DNA of 64,000 bases, taken from assembly GCF_029961155.1 (NCBI RefSeq), contig NZ_JASBRH010000002.1:62001-126000 (forward strand), given 5' to 3'. Position 1 is the stretch's first letter, and every line of letters begins with the position of its first letter. The position numbers and the translations under genes are program-made. This document shows, in pieces, positions 54,728 through 64,000 of this stretch. The DNA comes from Pontibacterium granulatum (GTDB lineage Bacteria > Pseudomonadota > Gammaproteobacteria > Pseudomonadales > Balneatricaceae). The notes under the pieces are model-generated. The model saw only the letters and a program-made list of their open reading frames with translations, searched no databases and was not told the DNA's origin.

Positions 54728-55280
54728 GCTTTCCCTGAACATTGGATAACAGATTAAGCGTTTGCTCTTCAAACGAGGCCTTCATGCCTACCGCGTCGTA
54801 TCGCACATTGTCGGACAGGATGGTAACGGGTAGATCTGTTTCAGCAAACTTGGTGTCGGGGTAGAGCGTCAGCTTTTCCGTCAGGACGCGAGTCTCGATA
54901 CCGGTGGTGGACCTATCATTAACGCGAACATCACCTGTTAGCAAGGCTTTGCTGCGGTCGTCGGGTAGGGTGCCTTTGTTGGAGTCAGTTGTGGTAACGG
55001 TGCCGTCTTCTCTGTACAGCACGATATGCGGGGTGCTAAGCGCGCTGATTTGCTGGTCCGGATAGTGATCCAGACGCGGTGAAATAAGTTCCTGCTCAAG
55101 CTGCCCTTTCATGTTAAACACCCGGGTATGGGCATCGGTGGCAAAGTAGTCTTCACCTTCCTGCAGGGCGCGAGGAGGTTCTGTACGGTGCTCACTGGGT
55201 GCAATGCCCAGTCCCCAGTACAGCAGGATCGGGCCTAGCAGTAGGGCAGCAATAAACAGGCGGATACGGGCGCTTAGCAC
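54711..55280 (-). CDS. lptC: LPS export protein LptC
   Basis: The 189-residue bitopic protein has one N-terminal transmembrane helix (about 7-25) and a periplasmic beta-jellyroll that passes LPS from LptBFG to LptA. Its ATG overlaps the kdsC stop by 1 nt, and its end overlaps lptA. Confidence 0.93.
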   Translation of the reverse strand: MLSARIRLFIAALLLGPILLYWGLGIAPSEHRTEPPRALQEGEDYFATDAHTRVFNMKGQLEQELISPRLDHYPDQQISALSTPHIVLYREDGTVTTTDSNKGTLPDDRSKALLTGDVRVNDRSTTGIETRVLTEKLTLYPDTKFAETDLPVTILSDNVRYDAVGMKASFEEQTLNLLSNVQGKHENEK

Positions 55281-55822
55281 TACAGGTAAGGCTCCTGAAC
55301 CTGATCAAGCTTGTTCTGGGCGGCCAGGATCTTTTCGCAGAACTCGCGGCCTGCACCTTCGCCACCACGGCGTTTAGTACACCAGTCGGCGTGCTGCTGT
55401 ACCAATGGGTGGCCATTGGGTACGGTAGCACCGAAGGACACGGCGCGAATTGCCGAAAGGTCGGGCAGATCGTCACCGATGTAGGCGGTAGTCTCCGCAC
55501 TGTGTCCGCTACGCTGCCACAGCTCCTGCAAGGCAGTCAGTTTGTCTTCCCTGCCCTGTTCCAGATAGGTAATGCCCAGCGCGCGGGCGCGCAGTTCAAC
55601 CTGCGGTGAACGACGGCCAGTAATGATGGCGGTTTCGATACCCCCTTTTTCCAGCAGCTTGATACCAAGCCCATCCAGGGTATTAAATTGTTTTACTTCC
55701 TGGCCGTCCGGCAGGAACAGAAGCTGGCCGTTGGTCAGGATGCCGTCGACATCAAAAACGGCCAGTTTAACGTCCTGTAATTTTGTGATCTGTTCGTCAG
55801 TCAGGTCCTGACACCAGTCCAT
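55280..55822 (-). CDS. kdsC: 3-deoxy-D-manno-octulosonate 8-phosphate phosphatase
   Basis: KdsC removes phosphate from KDO-8-P on the way to lipid A-core synthesis. The 180-residue HAD-type enzyme lacks a large cap and has the nucleophile motif DVDGILTNG with Asp24 and Asp26, plus the conserved GDDLPDL motif. It follows kdsD by 56 nt and is coupled to lptC. Confidence 0.95.
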   Translation of the reverse strand: MDWCQDLTDEQITKLQDVKLAVFDVDGILTNGQLLFLPDGQEVKQFNTLDGLGIKLLEKGGIETAIITGRRSPQVELRARALGITYLEQGREDKLTALQELWQRSGHSAETTAYIGDDLPDLSAIRAVSFGATVPNGHPLVQQHADWCTKRRGGEGAGREFCEKILAAQNKLDQVQEPYL

Positions 55823-55878
55823 AACGGCTTGCTCCAGCTGTATTGTTAAAACGCAGTGTTCATTAAAAGGCGATAAAA

Positions 55879-56853
55879 TCAGAGTACGCCTGCTTTTAGC
55901 AGGTCGTGCATGTTCAGTGCGCCTACCGGTTTGTTGGCATCATCAACAACCAGCAGAGCATTGATCTTTTTGCTCTCCATAATCTGCAGACACTCGGCAG
56001 CCAGAATATCGGCTTTGATGGTGGTGCAGTTGGCGGTCATCACCTGTTCGATCGGGGTGCTCTTCAGGTTTACGTCCTGATCCAGCGCGCGTCGCAAGTC
56101 GCCATCGGTAAAGATGCCGATTACAGCGCCATCTTCATCCAGTACGGCAGTCATGCCTAAGCGTTTTTGGGTCACCTCAAACAGTGCGTCGTAGAGCAAT
56201 GTACCGGCTTTAACACTTGGTACATCCGTGCCGGTGTGCATGACATTTTCGACTTTGAGCAACAGGCGGCGGCCCAGGCTGCCACCCGGGTGTGAAAACG
56301 CAAAGTCTTCTTCGCTGAAGCCTTTGGCTTCAAGCAGGGCAATCGCCAGTGCATCACCCAGTACAAGCTGGGTGGTGGTGCTTGAGGTCGGTGCCAGATT
56401 TAGCGGGCAGGCTTCTTTCTCAACGCCGATATGCAGATTAGCATCCGCAGCACGGGAGAGGTTGGAATCCGGTTTGGCTGTCATGCTGATCAAGGGGATA
56501 TTGATACGTTTGAACAGCGGTAGAATGGTTACGATCTCAGAGGTTTCGCCTGAGTTGGACAACGCCAGAACTACATCGTCTCGCGTGAACATGCCCAGGT
56601 CGCCGTGACTGGCTTCACCCGGATGTACGAAGAATGCCGGGGTGCCGGTGCTCGCTAGCGTGGCTGCGATCTTACGGCCAATATGACCAGACTTACCCAT
56701 GCCGGTCACAATGATGCGACCCTTGCACTGACTCATCAATTCGCATGCGCGCTGAAAGTCACCGTCCAGATGGTTTTCCAGTTCCTGTACTGCTTCGGCT
56801 TCCAATTGGATGGTACGGCGTGCGGACGCCAGAAAATCAGCTTGTTTTGTCAT
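55879..56853 (-). CDS. kdsD: Arabinose-5-phosphate isomerase
   Basis: KdsD interconverts ribulose-5-phosphate and arabinose-5-phosphate, the first committed step to KDO. The 324-residue protein has an SIS domain (about 40-175, with MGKSGHIG and HPGEASHGDLG) and two C-terminal CBS motifs. It follows the Na+/Ca2+ exchanger gene by 20 nt, the enteric yrbG-kdsD-kdsC order. Confidence 0.96.
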   Translation of the reverse strand: MTKQADFLASARRTIQLEAEAVQELENHLDGDFQRACELMSQCKGRIIVTGMGKSGHIGRKIAATLASTGTPAFFVHPGEASHGDLGMFTRDDVVLALSNSGETSEIVTILPLFKRINIPLISMTAKPDSNLSRAADANLHIGVEKEACPLNLAPTSSTTTQLVLGDALAIALLEAKGFSEEDFAFSHPGGSLGRRLLLKVENVMHTGTDVPSVKAGTLLYDALFEVTQKRLGMTAVLDEDGAVIGIFTDGDLRRALDQDVNLKSTPIEQVMTANCTTIKADILAAECLQIMESKKINALLVVDDANKPVGALNMHDLLKAGVL

Positions 56854-56873
56854 AGTACTCTCAGGGACTGAAA

Positions 56874-57827
56874 TTAAACCGCCATATTGTATAGCAGGAC
56901 CAGATAGCCTGCATACACCGCTGCCAGTACTGCGCCTTCGGCGCGGCTGATTGACGGCGGTTTCTGTAGGAAACCAAACACCATCAGGGCAACAGTTAAT
57001 GCCAGCATGGTGCTGTAGTCTCGTAGGATAACGATGTTGTCGATATCCAACGGTGCGATCAGGCCCGGTACGGCCATAACTGCGACCAGGTTGAAGATGT
57101 TGGAGCCAACCACGTTACCGATTGCCATATCATGGTGGCCTTTGAGTGCGCTTGCTATAGAGGCGGCGAGTTCAGGTAAGCTGGTTCCGATCGCTACGAT
57201 AGTCAGGCCGATCACCAGTTCGCTAACTCCCAGTCCCAAGGCGACTTCGGTGGCACCCCAGACCAGCAGGCGAGAGCTTCCGGCAAGAATGATAAGGCCA
57301 ACGACCAACCAGAATACTGCGATACCGGTTTTGAGTTCGGGCAGTTCTTCCTCTTCCTCTTCGCTCTCCTCTGCGGAGGCTGTTTTTTGGAAACGCTGGA
57401 AGAGATATAGGCTAAGCGCCAGCATCGCCAGCAGTACAACGCTGTCGATCATGTTGAGTTTCAGGTCCAGCAACAGCATGCCAGCCATGATCGTGATACC
57501 TAGCAGCAGCGGAATTTCACGTCGCAGAACACCTGATTTCACCGGCAGTGGTGCGATTAAGGCGGTGATACCCAACACCAATGCAATGTTAGCGATGTTT
57601 GAACCTAAAGCGTTGCCTACCGCCAGATCACCCGCATCGTTGATGGACGCCATATAGGACACCAGAATTTCAGGGGCCGATGTCCCAAAGGACACAATTG
57701 TCAGGCCGATGAGCATCGGCGACATGCCGAAATTACGGGCTGTGGCAGCTGCGCCAATAACAAAGCGGTCAGCACTCCATACTAAAAGCACCAATCCAGC
57801 GATGATTGCAAGTGAAGGGTAGAGCAT
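56874..57827 (-). CDS. yrbG: CaCA-family Na+/Ca2+ antiporter (YrbG type)
   Basis: The 317-residue membrane protein has about ten helices with the two inverted alpha repeats GTSAPEILVS and GTSLPELAAS, which form the cation sites. An acidic loop of about 20 residues rich in Glu (SAEESEEEEEELPE) lies between the halves, at about 150-166. It is the first gene of the leftward LPS cluster and divergent from mlaFEDCB. Confidence 0.92.
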   Translation of the reverse strand: MLYPSLAIIAGLVLLVWSADRFVIGAAATARNFGMSPMLIGLTIVSFGTSAPEILVSYMASINDAGDLAVGNALGSNIANIALVLGITALIAPLPVKSGVLRREIPLLLGITIMAGMLLLDLKLNMIDSVVLLAMLALSLYLFQRFQKTASAEESEEEEEELPELKTGIAVFWLVVGLIILAGSSRLLVWGATEVALGLGVSELVIGLTIVAIGTSLPELAASIASALKGHHDMAIGNVVGSNIFNLVAVMAVPGLIAPLDIDNIVILRDYSTMLALTVALMVFGFLQKPPSISRAEGAVLAAVYAGYLVLLYNMAV

Positions 57828-58085
57828 TACTTCTCTCGTTGCCGTTGATTTGAGGGGCTATTAAAACAGAATGCGCATTGCGATTAAACGCCGTTTACCG
57901 CGGCGAGCGGAATAATCTTATGCAGTGTACAGCACTATAATTTGTTCAGATTTTAAGACCCCAGTGTTACAATCTGCCCCCTTTTGAACTATGGCAGGGA
58001 GAAATGGGCCGTATTTCATTCGTAAAGTTTTGCAAGCGTAGCGAAATGAATGAATCAGTCAGGGCTCCGTGCATCTATTAGGCCT

Positions 58086-58895
58086 ATGGATAGCTTCGAA
58101 GACGTTATCATCGATATACAAAACCTGAGCTTTGCGCGTGGGGAGCGGGCGATCTATAACAACGTGGACATTCAAGTGCCACGGGGAAAGATTACCGCCA
58201 TCATGGGGCCTTCGGGTACCGGTAAAACCACCTTGCTGAAGCTCATCGGTGGGCAGTTGAAGCCTGATCAGGGCTCAATTTTGGTTGCCGGAAAAGATAT
58301 TCCACGCCTCGGCCGGCGCGAGCTATTTGATATGCGTGCCCGCATGGGAATGCTGTTTCAAAGTGGCGCGCTGTTTACCGATATCAGTGTCTACGAGAAT
58401 GTTGCGTTTCCATTGCGTGTGCATACGGATCTGTCTGAAGAGATGATCCGTGATGTAGTGTTGATGAAGTTACATGCGGTCGGACTGCGTGGTGCGCGGG
58501 ATCTGATGCCAAGTGAATTGTCAGGCGGTATGGCGCGTCGCGTGGCACTGGCGCGTGCGATTGCACTGGATCCGGAAATCGTGATGTACGACGAGCCGTT
58601 TGCAGGTCAGGATCCGATTGCTATGGGTGTGCTGGTCAATCTGATTCGGCGTCTGAACCGCGCACTGGGTCACACCAGTATTATCGTATCCCATGATATT
58701 CAGGAGACGCTGGGGATTGCAGACTATATCTATCTGATCTCCGATGCTGAAGTGATTGCTCGAGGTACACCGGAGGAGATCGCGAATACATCCTCGCAGA
58801 AGGTCCGTCAGTTTATCGATGGACTGCCCGATGGGCCGGTGCCGTTCCACTTCCCGGCTGGGGATTATCAGTCAGAACTTTTGCAGGACAGCTGA
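58086..58895 (+). CDS. mlaF: Mla phospholipid transport ATP-binding protein
   Basis: MlaF is the ATPase of the inner-membrane MlaFEDB complex, which moves phospholipids between the membranes. The 269-residue protein has Walker [10 protein letters not shown] (residues 41-49), signature [14 protein letters not shown] and Walker [12 protein letters not shown] 58086 gives the 269-residue length of the E. coli protein; an in-frame ATG at 58050 is the alternative. A consensus -10 (tataat, 57936) lies upstream without a good -35. Confidence 0.95.
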   Translation: MDSFEDVIIDIQNLSFARGERAIYNNVDIQVPRGKITAIMGPSGTGKTTLLKLIGGQLKPDQGSILVAGKDIPRLGRRELFDMRARMGMLFQSGALFTDISVYENVAFPLRVHTDLSEEMIRDVVLMKLHAVGLRGARDLMPSELSGGMARRVALARAIALDPEIVMYDEPFAGQDPIAMGVLVNLIRRLNRALGHTSIIVSHDIQETLGIADYIYLISDAEVIARGTPEEIANTSSQKVRQFIDGLPDGPVPFHFPAGDYQSELLQDS

Positions 58896-58897
58896 GT

Positions 58898-59680
58898 ATG
58901 CTGGATTTAGTTGCCCGTCTTGGGCACAAGGGATTAAAAAAGCTGGAAGCGTTTGGTTCGGCCGGCGTTATTTTGATGCAGGCGCTGGTTGCCCGGCCGC
59001 AGCCGTTTACCATGTTGCCGTTGGTGGTAAAACAGATCCACTTTGTCGGCGTATTGTCGCTGATAATTATCGTCGTATCCGGTCTCTTTATCGGTATGGT
59101 GCTTGGGCTGCAGGGCTACACAATCTTGGTGGACTACGGTTCCGAGCAAGCAGTGGGGCAGATGGTGGCCTTGAGCCTGGTGCGTGAGTTGGCGCCGGTG
59201 GTGACCGCGTTGCTGTTTGCCGGCCGTGCCGGGTCGGCGCTGACGGCGGAAATCGGTCTGATGAAGGCAACTGAACAGTTGTCGAGTCTGGAAATGATCG
59301 GCGTCGACCCACTGAGACGCATAATTGCGCCTCGTTTCTGGGCGGGTTTTATTTGCTTACCGGTGTTGGCGACTATTTTTTCCCTCGTGGGGATTATGGG
59401 TGGTGCACTGGTAGGGATTGATTGGCTGGGAATTTACGAAGGGTCTTTCTGGTCGAATATGCAGAATTCTGTCGATTTCCGTGAAGATATTCTAAACGGA
59501 TTGATCAAGGCAGTGGTCTTTGGTTTTGTCGTCACCTGGATCGCAGTATTTCAGGGGTACGATTGTGTTCCGACGTCAGAGGGGATCAGCGATGCTACCA
59601 CTAAAACCGTGGTGTACTCATCGCTTTCAGTGTTGGCACTGGATTTCGTTCTGACTGCATTAATGTTTGGAGATCTATAG
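58898..59680 (+). CDS. mlaE: Mla permease subunit MlaE
   Basis: The 260-residue permease has about five hydrophobic helices and MlaE features: [21 protein letters not shown] (EQ-loop region), [17 protein letters not shown], and a C-terminal TTKTVVYSS segment. It starts 2 nt after mlaF. Confidence 0.95.
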   Translation: MLDLVARLGHKGLKKLEAFGSAGVILMQALVARPQPFTMLPLVVKQIHFVGVLSLIIIVVSGLFIGMVLGLQGYTILVDYGSEQAVGQMVALSLVRELAPVVTALLFAGRAGSALTAEIGLMKATEQLSSLEMIGVDPLRRIIAPRFWAGFICLPVLATIFSLVGIMGGALVGIDWLGIYEGSFWSNMQNSVDFREDILNGLIKAVVFGFVVTWIAVFQGYDCVPTSEGISDATTKTVVYSSLSVLALDFVLTALMFGDL

Positions 59681-59681
59681 T

Positions 59682-60137
59682 ATGCGCATCCGAGTCATGG
59701 AGATCGGAGTTGGTGCTTTTTTGCTGGCGGGCATGGTTGCCCTGTTGATGCTGGCACTGAACGTAAGCGGCCTGAATCTGGAACGTAAGAATACTTACAA
59801 GGTCTATGCACGTTTCGAGAATATTGGAGGGCTGACCGAGCGCTCCAAGGTGACTATGTCGGGTGTACTGATTGGTCAGGTCAGCGATATCCGTCTGGAT
59901 CAGGATGCGTTGCAGGCGTTGGTTGAGATGGAGATTCATGAGGAGGTGGATTTCCTGTCCATCGACAGTTCTGCTTCTATACTGACTGCGGGTTTGTTGG
60001 GTGAAAAGTACATCGGTGTTGTCGTTGGTGCAGAAGAGGAGTATCTGCAGGACGGAGATTTCTTTGAGGATACCCAGTCGGCACTGGTGCTGGAGGACTT
60101 GATTGGTAAGTTCCTCTTCAACGAAGTTTCAGAGTAA
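59682..60137 (+). CDS. mlaD: Mla MCE-domain protein MlaD
   Basis: The 151-residue protein has one N-terminal transmembrane helix (about 7-27) and a single periplasmic MCE domain (KVYARFENIGGLTERSKVTM). MCE hexamers form the lipid channel on MlaFEB. ATG 59682 has ggaga 8 nt upstream. It follows mlaE by 1 nt. Confidence 0.93.
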   Translation: MRIRVMEIGVGAFLLAGMVALLMLALNVSGLNLERKNTYKVYARFENIGGLTERSKVTMSGVLIGQVSDIRLDQDALQALVEMEIHEEVDFLSIDSSASILTAGLLGEKYIGVVVGAEEEYLQDGDFFEDTQSALVLEDLIGKFLFNEVSE

Positions 60138-60146
60138 GGATTGTCT

Positions 60147-60794
60147 ATGATTGAGCAGCTGTTTAGTCGTGTGCTGGTTATTGTTTCCGCTTTTATGCTG
60201 GTGGTCGCAATGCCGGCTACTGCATCGTGGGAGGAGGCTAGCCAGGTGGTGGACGATGCCACCGGAAAAATGTTCTCGCTACTGGAAGATCCAAGCTACA
60301 GAGAGGAAGCGAAGTTTGATGCTCTGATGTCCGAAATAGACAGCTTGCTCGAGCCAGTAGTCGATTTTCCATACATCTCCAAGCTGGTGATGGGTAAATA
60401 TTACCGTAAGGCATCAGAGGCTGAGCGTGCCCAGTTTTCAGATGTGTTCCGTACAACGCTGCTGAAAACTTATGCCAAAGCGATCGTTGGGTTCGACATC
60501 AAGGGGTATGAGATTGTCCCGGCTAAGAATAAGAGTCCGAAACCGGACAAGCAGATTGTCACTGTTGAAGTAACTTCCGGTGCAGGCACCAAGTACCTGC
60601 TGGTTTATTACATGCGCAAAAAACAGGGTGAATGGCGTCTGGTTAACGTAGTTCTCGACGGTGTAAACCTGCGTCTGACGTTTAAAAACCAGTTTGCAGA
60701 TCTGGCGCAGAAATCCCGTGGCGATGTGAGCAAGACAGTTGCGCTGTGGAAAGAACACGTTGATCCGGATGCGAGCACTGCAGGCAATGGCTGA
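60147..60794 (+). CDS. mlaC: Periplasmic phospholipid shuttle MlaC
   Basis: The 215-residue protein has a signal peptide ending near AMPATASWEE and the MlaC (Tol-Tol_Ttg2) domain with PYISKLVMGKYYRKASEAE. It ferries phospholipids between MlaFEDB and the outer-membrane MlaA complex; mlaA is not in the window. Start 60147 has aagga 6 nt upstream. Its end overlaps mlaB by 8 nt. Confidence 0.94.
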   Translation: MIEQLFSRVLVIVSAFMLVVAMPATASWEEASQVVDDATGKMFSLLEDPSYREEAKFDALMSEIDSLLEPVVDFPYISKLVMGKYYRKASEAERAQFSDVFRTTLLKTYAKAIVGFDIKGYEIVPAKNKSPKPDKQIVTVEVTSGAGTKYLLVYYMRKKQGEWRLVNVVLDGVNLRLTFKNQFADLAQKSRGDVSKTVALWKEHVDPDASTAGNG

Positions 60795-61083
60795 TTGGAG
60801 TGTTGAGCGCGCGGGGGAAAACGAAGTACGTTTGACCGGTGAATTGCGCTTTGCGGATATCATGTCCATCCGTAAAACGCTGGATCAGCTGCTAGGTAAG
60901 ATGAAGGGTGATGTGGTTGTGGATTTCTCCGGCGTGACCCGTGTCGATAGCTCGGCCTTGTCTCTCTGGATGTGTGGCCTGAGGCGCGCTGAAGCGCTTA
61001 GTATTACCCTGAAACCGGCAAACGTGCCGGCTGAGATGCAATCGATCGCCGGCCTGGTTGGTCTGAGTCAGTGTCTCAGTTGA
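60787..61083 (+). CDS. mlaB: Mla STAS-domain protein MlaB
   Basis: The 98-residue STAS-fold protein has the phospho-site-like motif VTRVDSSALSLW and stabilises MlaF in the complex. ATG 60787 (MADWSVERAG) lies 8 nt inside mlaC, so translation is coupled. It ends the mlaFEDCB operon before a terminator. Confidence 0.9.
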   Translation: MADWSVERAGENEVRLTGELRFADIMSIRKTLDQLLGKMKGDVVVDFSGVTRVDSSALSLWMCGLRRAEALSITLKPANVPAEMQSIAGLVGLSQCLS

Positions 61084-61097
61084 TTCCCGCTGTTCAG

Positions 61098-61125
61098 AAG
61101 GCGATCCCACGGATCGCCTTTTTTG
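61098..61125 (+). terminator. Terminator after mlaFEDCB
   Basis: A perfect 10-bp stem, aaggcgatcc/ggatcgcctt, with a 3-nt loop is followed by tttttg, 14 nt after the mlaB stop. Confidence 0.93.
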
Positions 61126-61189
61126 TTCCGTTCCGGTATGATTTCGCGTTTATTTGAACTATTGCTTAAGTCGCCAGTTGGAGTATCAG

Positions 61190-62721
<1,532 letters not shown>

Positions 62722-62741
62722 ATACAGGTATTGAGAGTAGC

Positions 62742-63398
62742 ATGAAGCAGCAACTGACTATCGCGCTGTCCAAAGGGCGTATCCTCAAAGAAACTCTGCC
62801 GTTGCTGGCAGCCGCTGACATTGTTCCAGCTGAGGATATCTTTAGTAGCCGTAAGCTTATCTTTGATACCAACCATGACCATATCAAGCTGGTGGTGATT
62901 CGCGCCACCGATGTACCAACCTACGTTGAGTACGGTGGTGCAGATATGGGTATCGCTGGTAAGGATGTGTTGCTGGAGCATGGTGCTAAAGGCCTGTATG
63001 AGCCACTGGATCTTAAAATTGCCCGTTGCAAACTGATGGTTGCAGGCATGAAGGATGCCCAGCCTGTGGAAGGTCGCATGAAAGTGGCCTCCAAGTTTGT
63101 TAATGTGACCCGGGACTACTTTGCCAAGCAGGGGGTTCAGGTCGACATCATCAAGCTGTACGGCGCGATGGAGTTGGCACCGATCATGGGATTGGCTGAT
63201 CGTATCGTGGACATTGTTGATACAGGCAACACCCTGCGTGCCAACGGCCTGGAGCCGATGGAGTCTATCGACGATGACATCAGCTCTCGTCTGGTAGTGG
63301 GGCAGGCGTCCATGAAAATGAAGCATAGCGTTATCCAGCCGATTCTGGATAAGCTGGCGGAAGCGGTCGATGCCCGTGAAGCGGAGGCAACTGCATGA
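62742..63398 (+). CDS. hisG: ATP phosphoribosyltransferase, short form
   Basis: HisG joins ATP and PRPP in the first step of histidine synthesis. The 218-residue product lacks the C-terminal ACT-like regulatory domain, so it is the HisG-S form that needs HisZ; hisZ is not in the window. Motifs [13 protein letters not shown] and the PRPP loop [14 protein letters not shown] are present. It overlaps hisD by 4 nt. Confidence 0.96.
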   Translation: MKQQLTIALSKGRILKETLPLLAAADIVPAEDIFSSRKLIFDTNHDHIKLVVIRATDVPTYVEYGGADMGIAGKDVLLEHGAKGLYEPLDLKIARCKLMVAGMKDAQPVEGRMKVASKFVNVTRDYFAKQGVQVDIIKLYGAMELAPIMGLADRIVDIVDTGNTLRANGLEPMESIDDDISSRLVVGQASMKMKHSVIQPILDKLAEAVDAREAEATA

Positions 63399-64000
63399 GT
63401 GAACTGAACCTCAGACGACTCGATTCCCAGCAGGCAGACTTTGCTGAGCAGATGGACAAGCTGCTAGCGTGGGAAGCGGTGTCCGACAGCAAAGTCAACC
63501 AGATCGTTGATGAAATTCTGGCGCGCGTAAAGGCAGAAGGTGACGCGGCGGTAGTGGAGTATACCAACCGCTTTGATCGTCTGCAGGCGACCGGGATGGC
63601 TGAACTGGAGATGAGTCAGGCGCGTTTACAGCAAGCGTTGGAAAACCTCCCGGCAGAGCAGCGTCAGGCGTTGGAAACGGCGGCAGAGCGTGTACGTGGT
63701 TACCACGAGCGCCAGAAAGGTGAATCCTGGCGGTACACTGAAGCTGACGGCACCATGCTGGGTCAGAAAGTGACACCAATGGACCGTGTTGGCCTTTACG
63801 TGCCGGGTGGTAAGGCTTCTTACCCATCGTCCGTATTGATGAATGCAATGCCAGCTAAAGTGGCGGGTGTTGGCGAGATCATAATGGTTGTGCCAACCCC
63901 TGACGGTGAGGTGAACGAGCTGGTATTGGCTGCCGCCGCGCTGGCAGGTGTTGATCGCGTGTTCTGTATTGGTGGTGCTCAGGCAGTAGCTGCTTTGGCT
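63395..64000 (+). CDS. hisD: Histidinol dehydrogenase, N-terminal part, cut by window edge
   Basis: HisD oxidises histidinol to histidine in two NAD-dependent steps. The 202 residues present start [18 protein letters not shown] and include the [25 protein letters not shown] segment, split here as [10 protein letters not shown] and [10 protein letters not shown], typical of HisD. The ATG sits in an ATGA overlap with hisG. The frame is open at base 64000. Confidence 0.96.
   Translation, partial: MSELNLRRLDSQQADFAEQMDKLLAWEAVSDSKVNQIVDEILARVKAEGDAAVVEYTNRFDRLQATGMAELEMSQARLQQALENLPAEQRQALETAAERVRGYHERQKGESWRYTEADGTMLGQKVTPMDRVGLYVPGGKASYPSSVLMNAMPAKVAGVGEIIMVVPTPDGEVNELVLAAAALAGVDRVFCIGGAQAVAALA

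Overview
The window is a stretch of gammaproteobacterial chromosome that is almost all core genome. Several gene orders match Pseudomonas and marine Oceanospirillales: aroQ-accB-accC, mreBCD-maf-rng-yhdP, kdsD-kdsC-lptCAB-rpoN-hpf-ptsN-rapZ-ptsO, and mlaFEDCB-ibaG-murA-hisGD with a short-form hisG. Together with a BCCT betaine-type transporter, a paired bacterioferritin and moderate G+C, this suggests a marine Oceanospirillaceae-like bacterium. That placement is inference from gene content; no rRNA is present.

Layout. Bases 1-2.9 kb: the end of the acetyl-CoA carboxylase operon (accC cut by the window edge, accB, aroQ) diverging from an orphan ParA ATPase. 3-5.8 kb: purine and uracil salvage (hpt divergent from upp-uraA). 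5.8-10.6 kb: the one clearly accessory catabolic block, a FadR-type regulator gene converging on an operon of a BCCT transporter and two enolase-superfamily enzymes. A near-perfect palindrome lies over the operon promoter, and a 13/15 copy lies at the regulator's own promoter. 10.8-19.4 kb: DUF1289, a heterodimeric ABC exporter, a MoxR/VWA pair, a GAF-PAS-GGDEF-EAL protein and a small unknown. 19.6-28.8 kb: ppa, fbp, mpl-ubiX-tsaB-uppP, rsmJ, plsB, slyX. 28.9-34.6 kb: a membrane-anchored cold-shock protein, thiol oxidoreductase/DUF72, three tandem initiator tRNAs with a degenerate tail copy, two complementary bacterioferritins and bfd, and small genes.

34.8-47.8 kb: gatCAB divergent from mreBCD-maf-rng-yhdP-nitrilase, where mreC appears to start at ATT. 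47.8-57.8 kb, all on the minus strand: Na+/Ca2+ exchanger, kdsD, kdsC, lptC, lptA, lptB, rpoN, hpf, ptsN, rapZ, ptsO, mgtE and yjgA, ending at a terminator embedded in the 3' end of the convergent nitrilase gene. 57.9-64 kb: mlaFEDCB, ibaG, murA, hisG and the start of hisD.

Themes: envelope building (LPS transport, phospholipid retrograde transport, MurA, Mpl, UppP, MreBCD, YhdP, PlsB), nitrogen-PTS/sigma-54 regulation, iron storage, and one inducible uptake-and-dehydration pathway of unknown substrate. That catabolic block is the best candidate for something undescribed. Other oddities are the ATT start of mreC, a U1.U72 initiator tRNA, the split-function bacterioferritin pair and the membrane cold-shock protein.
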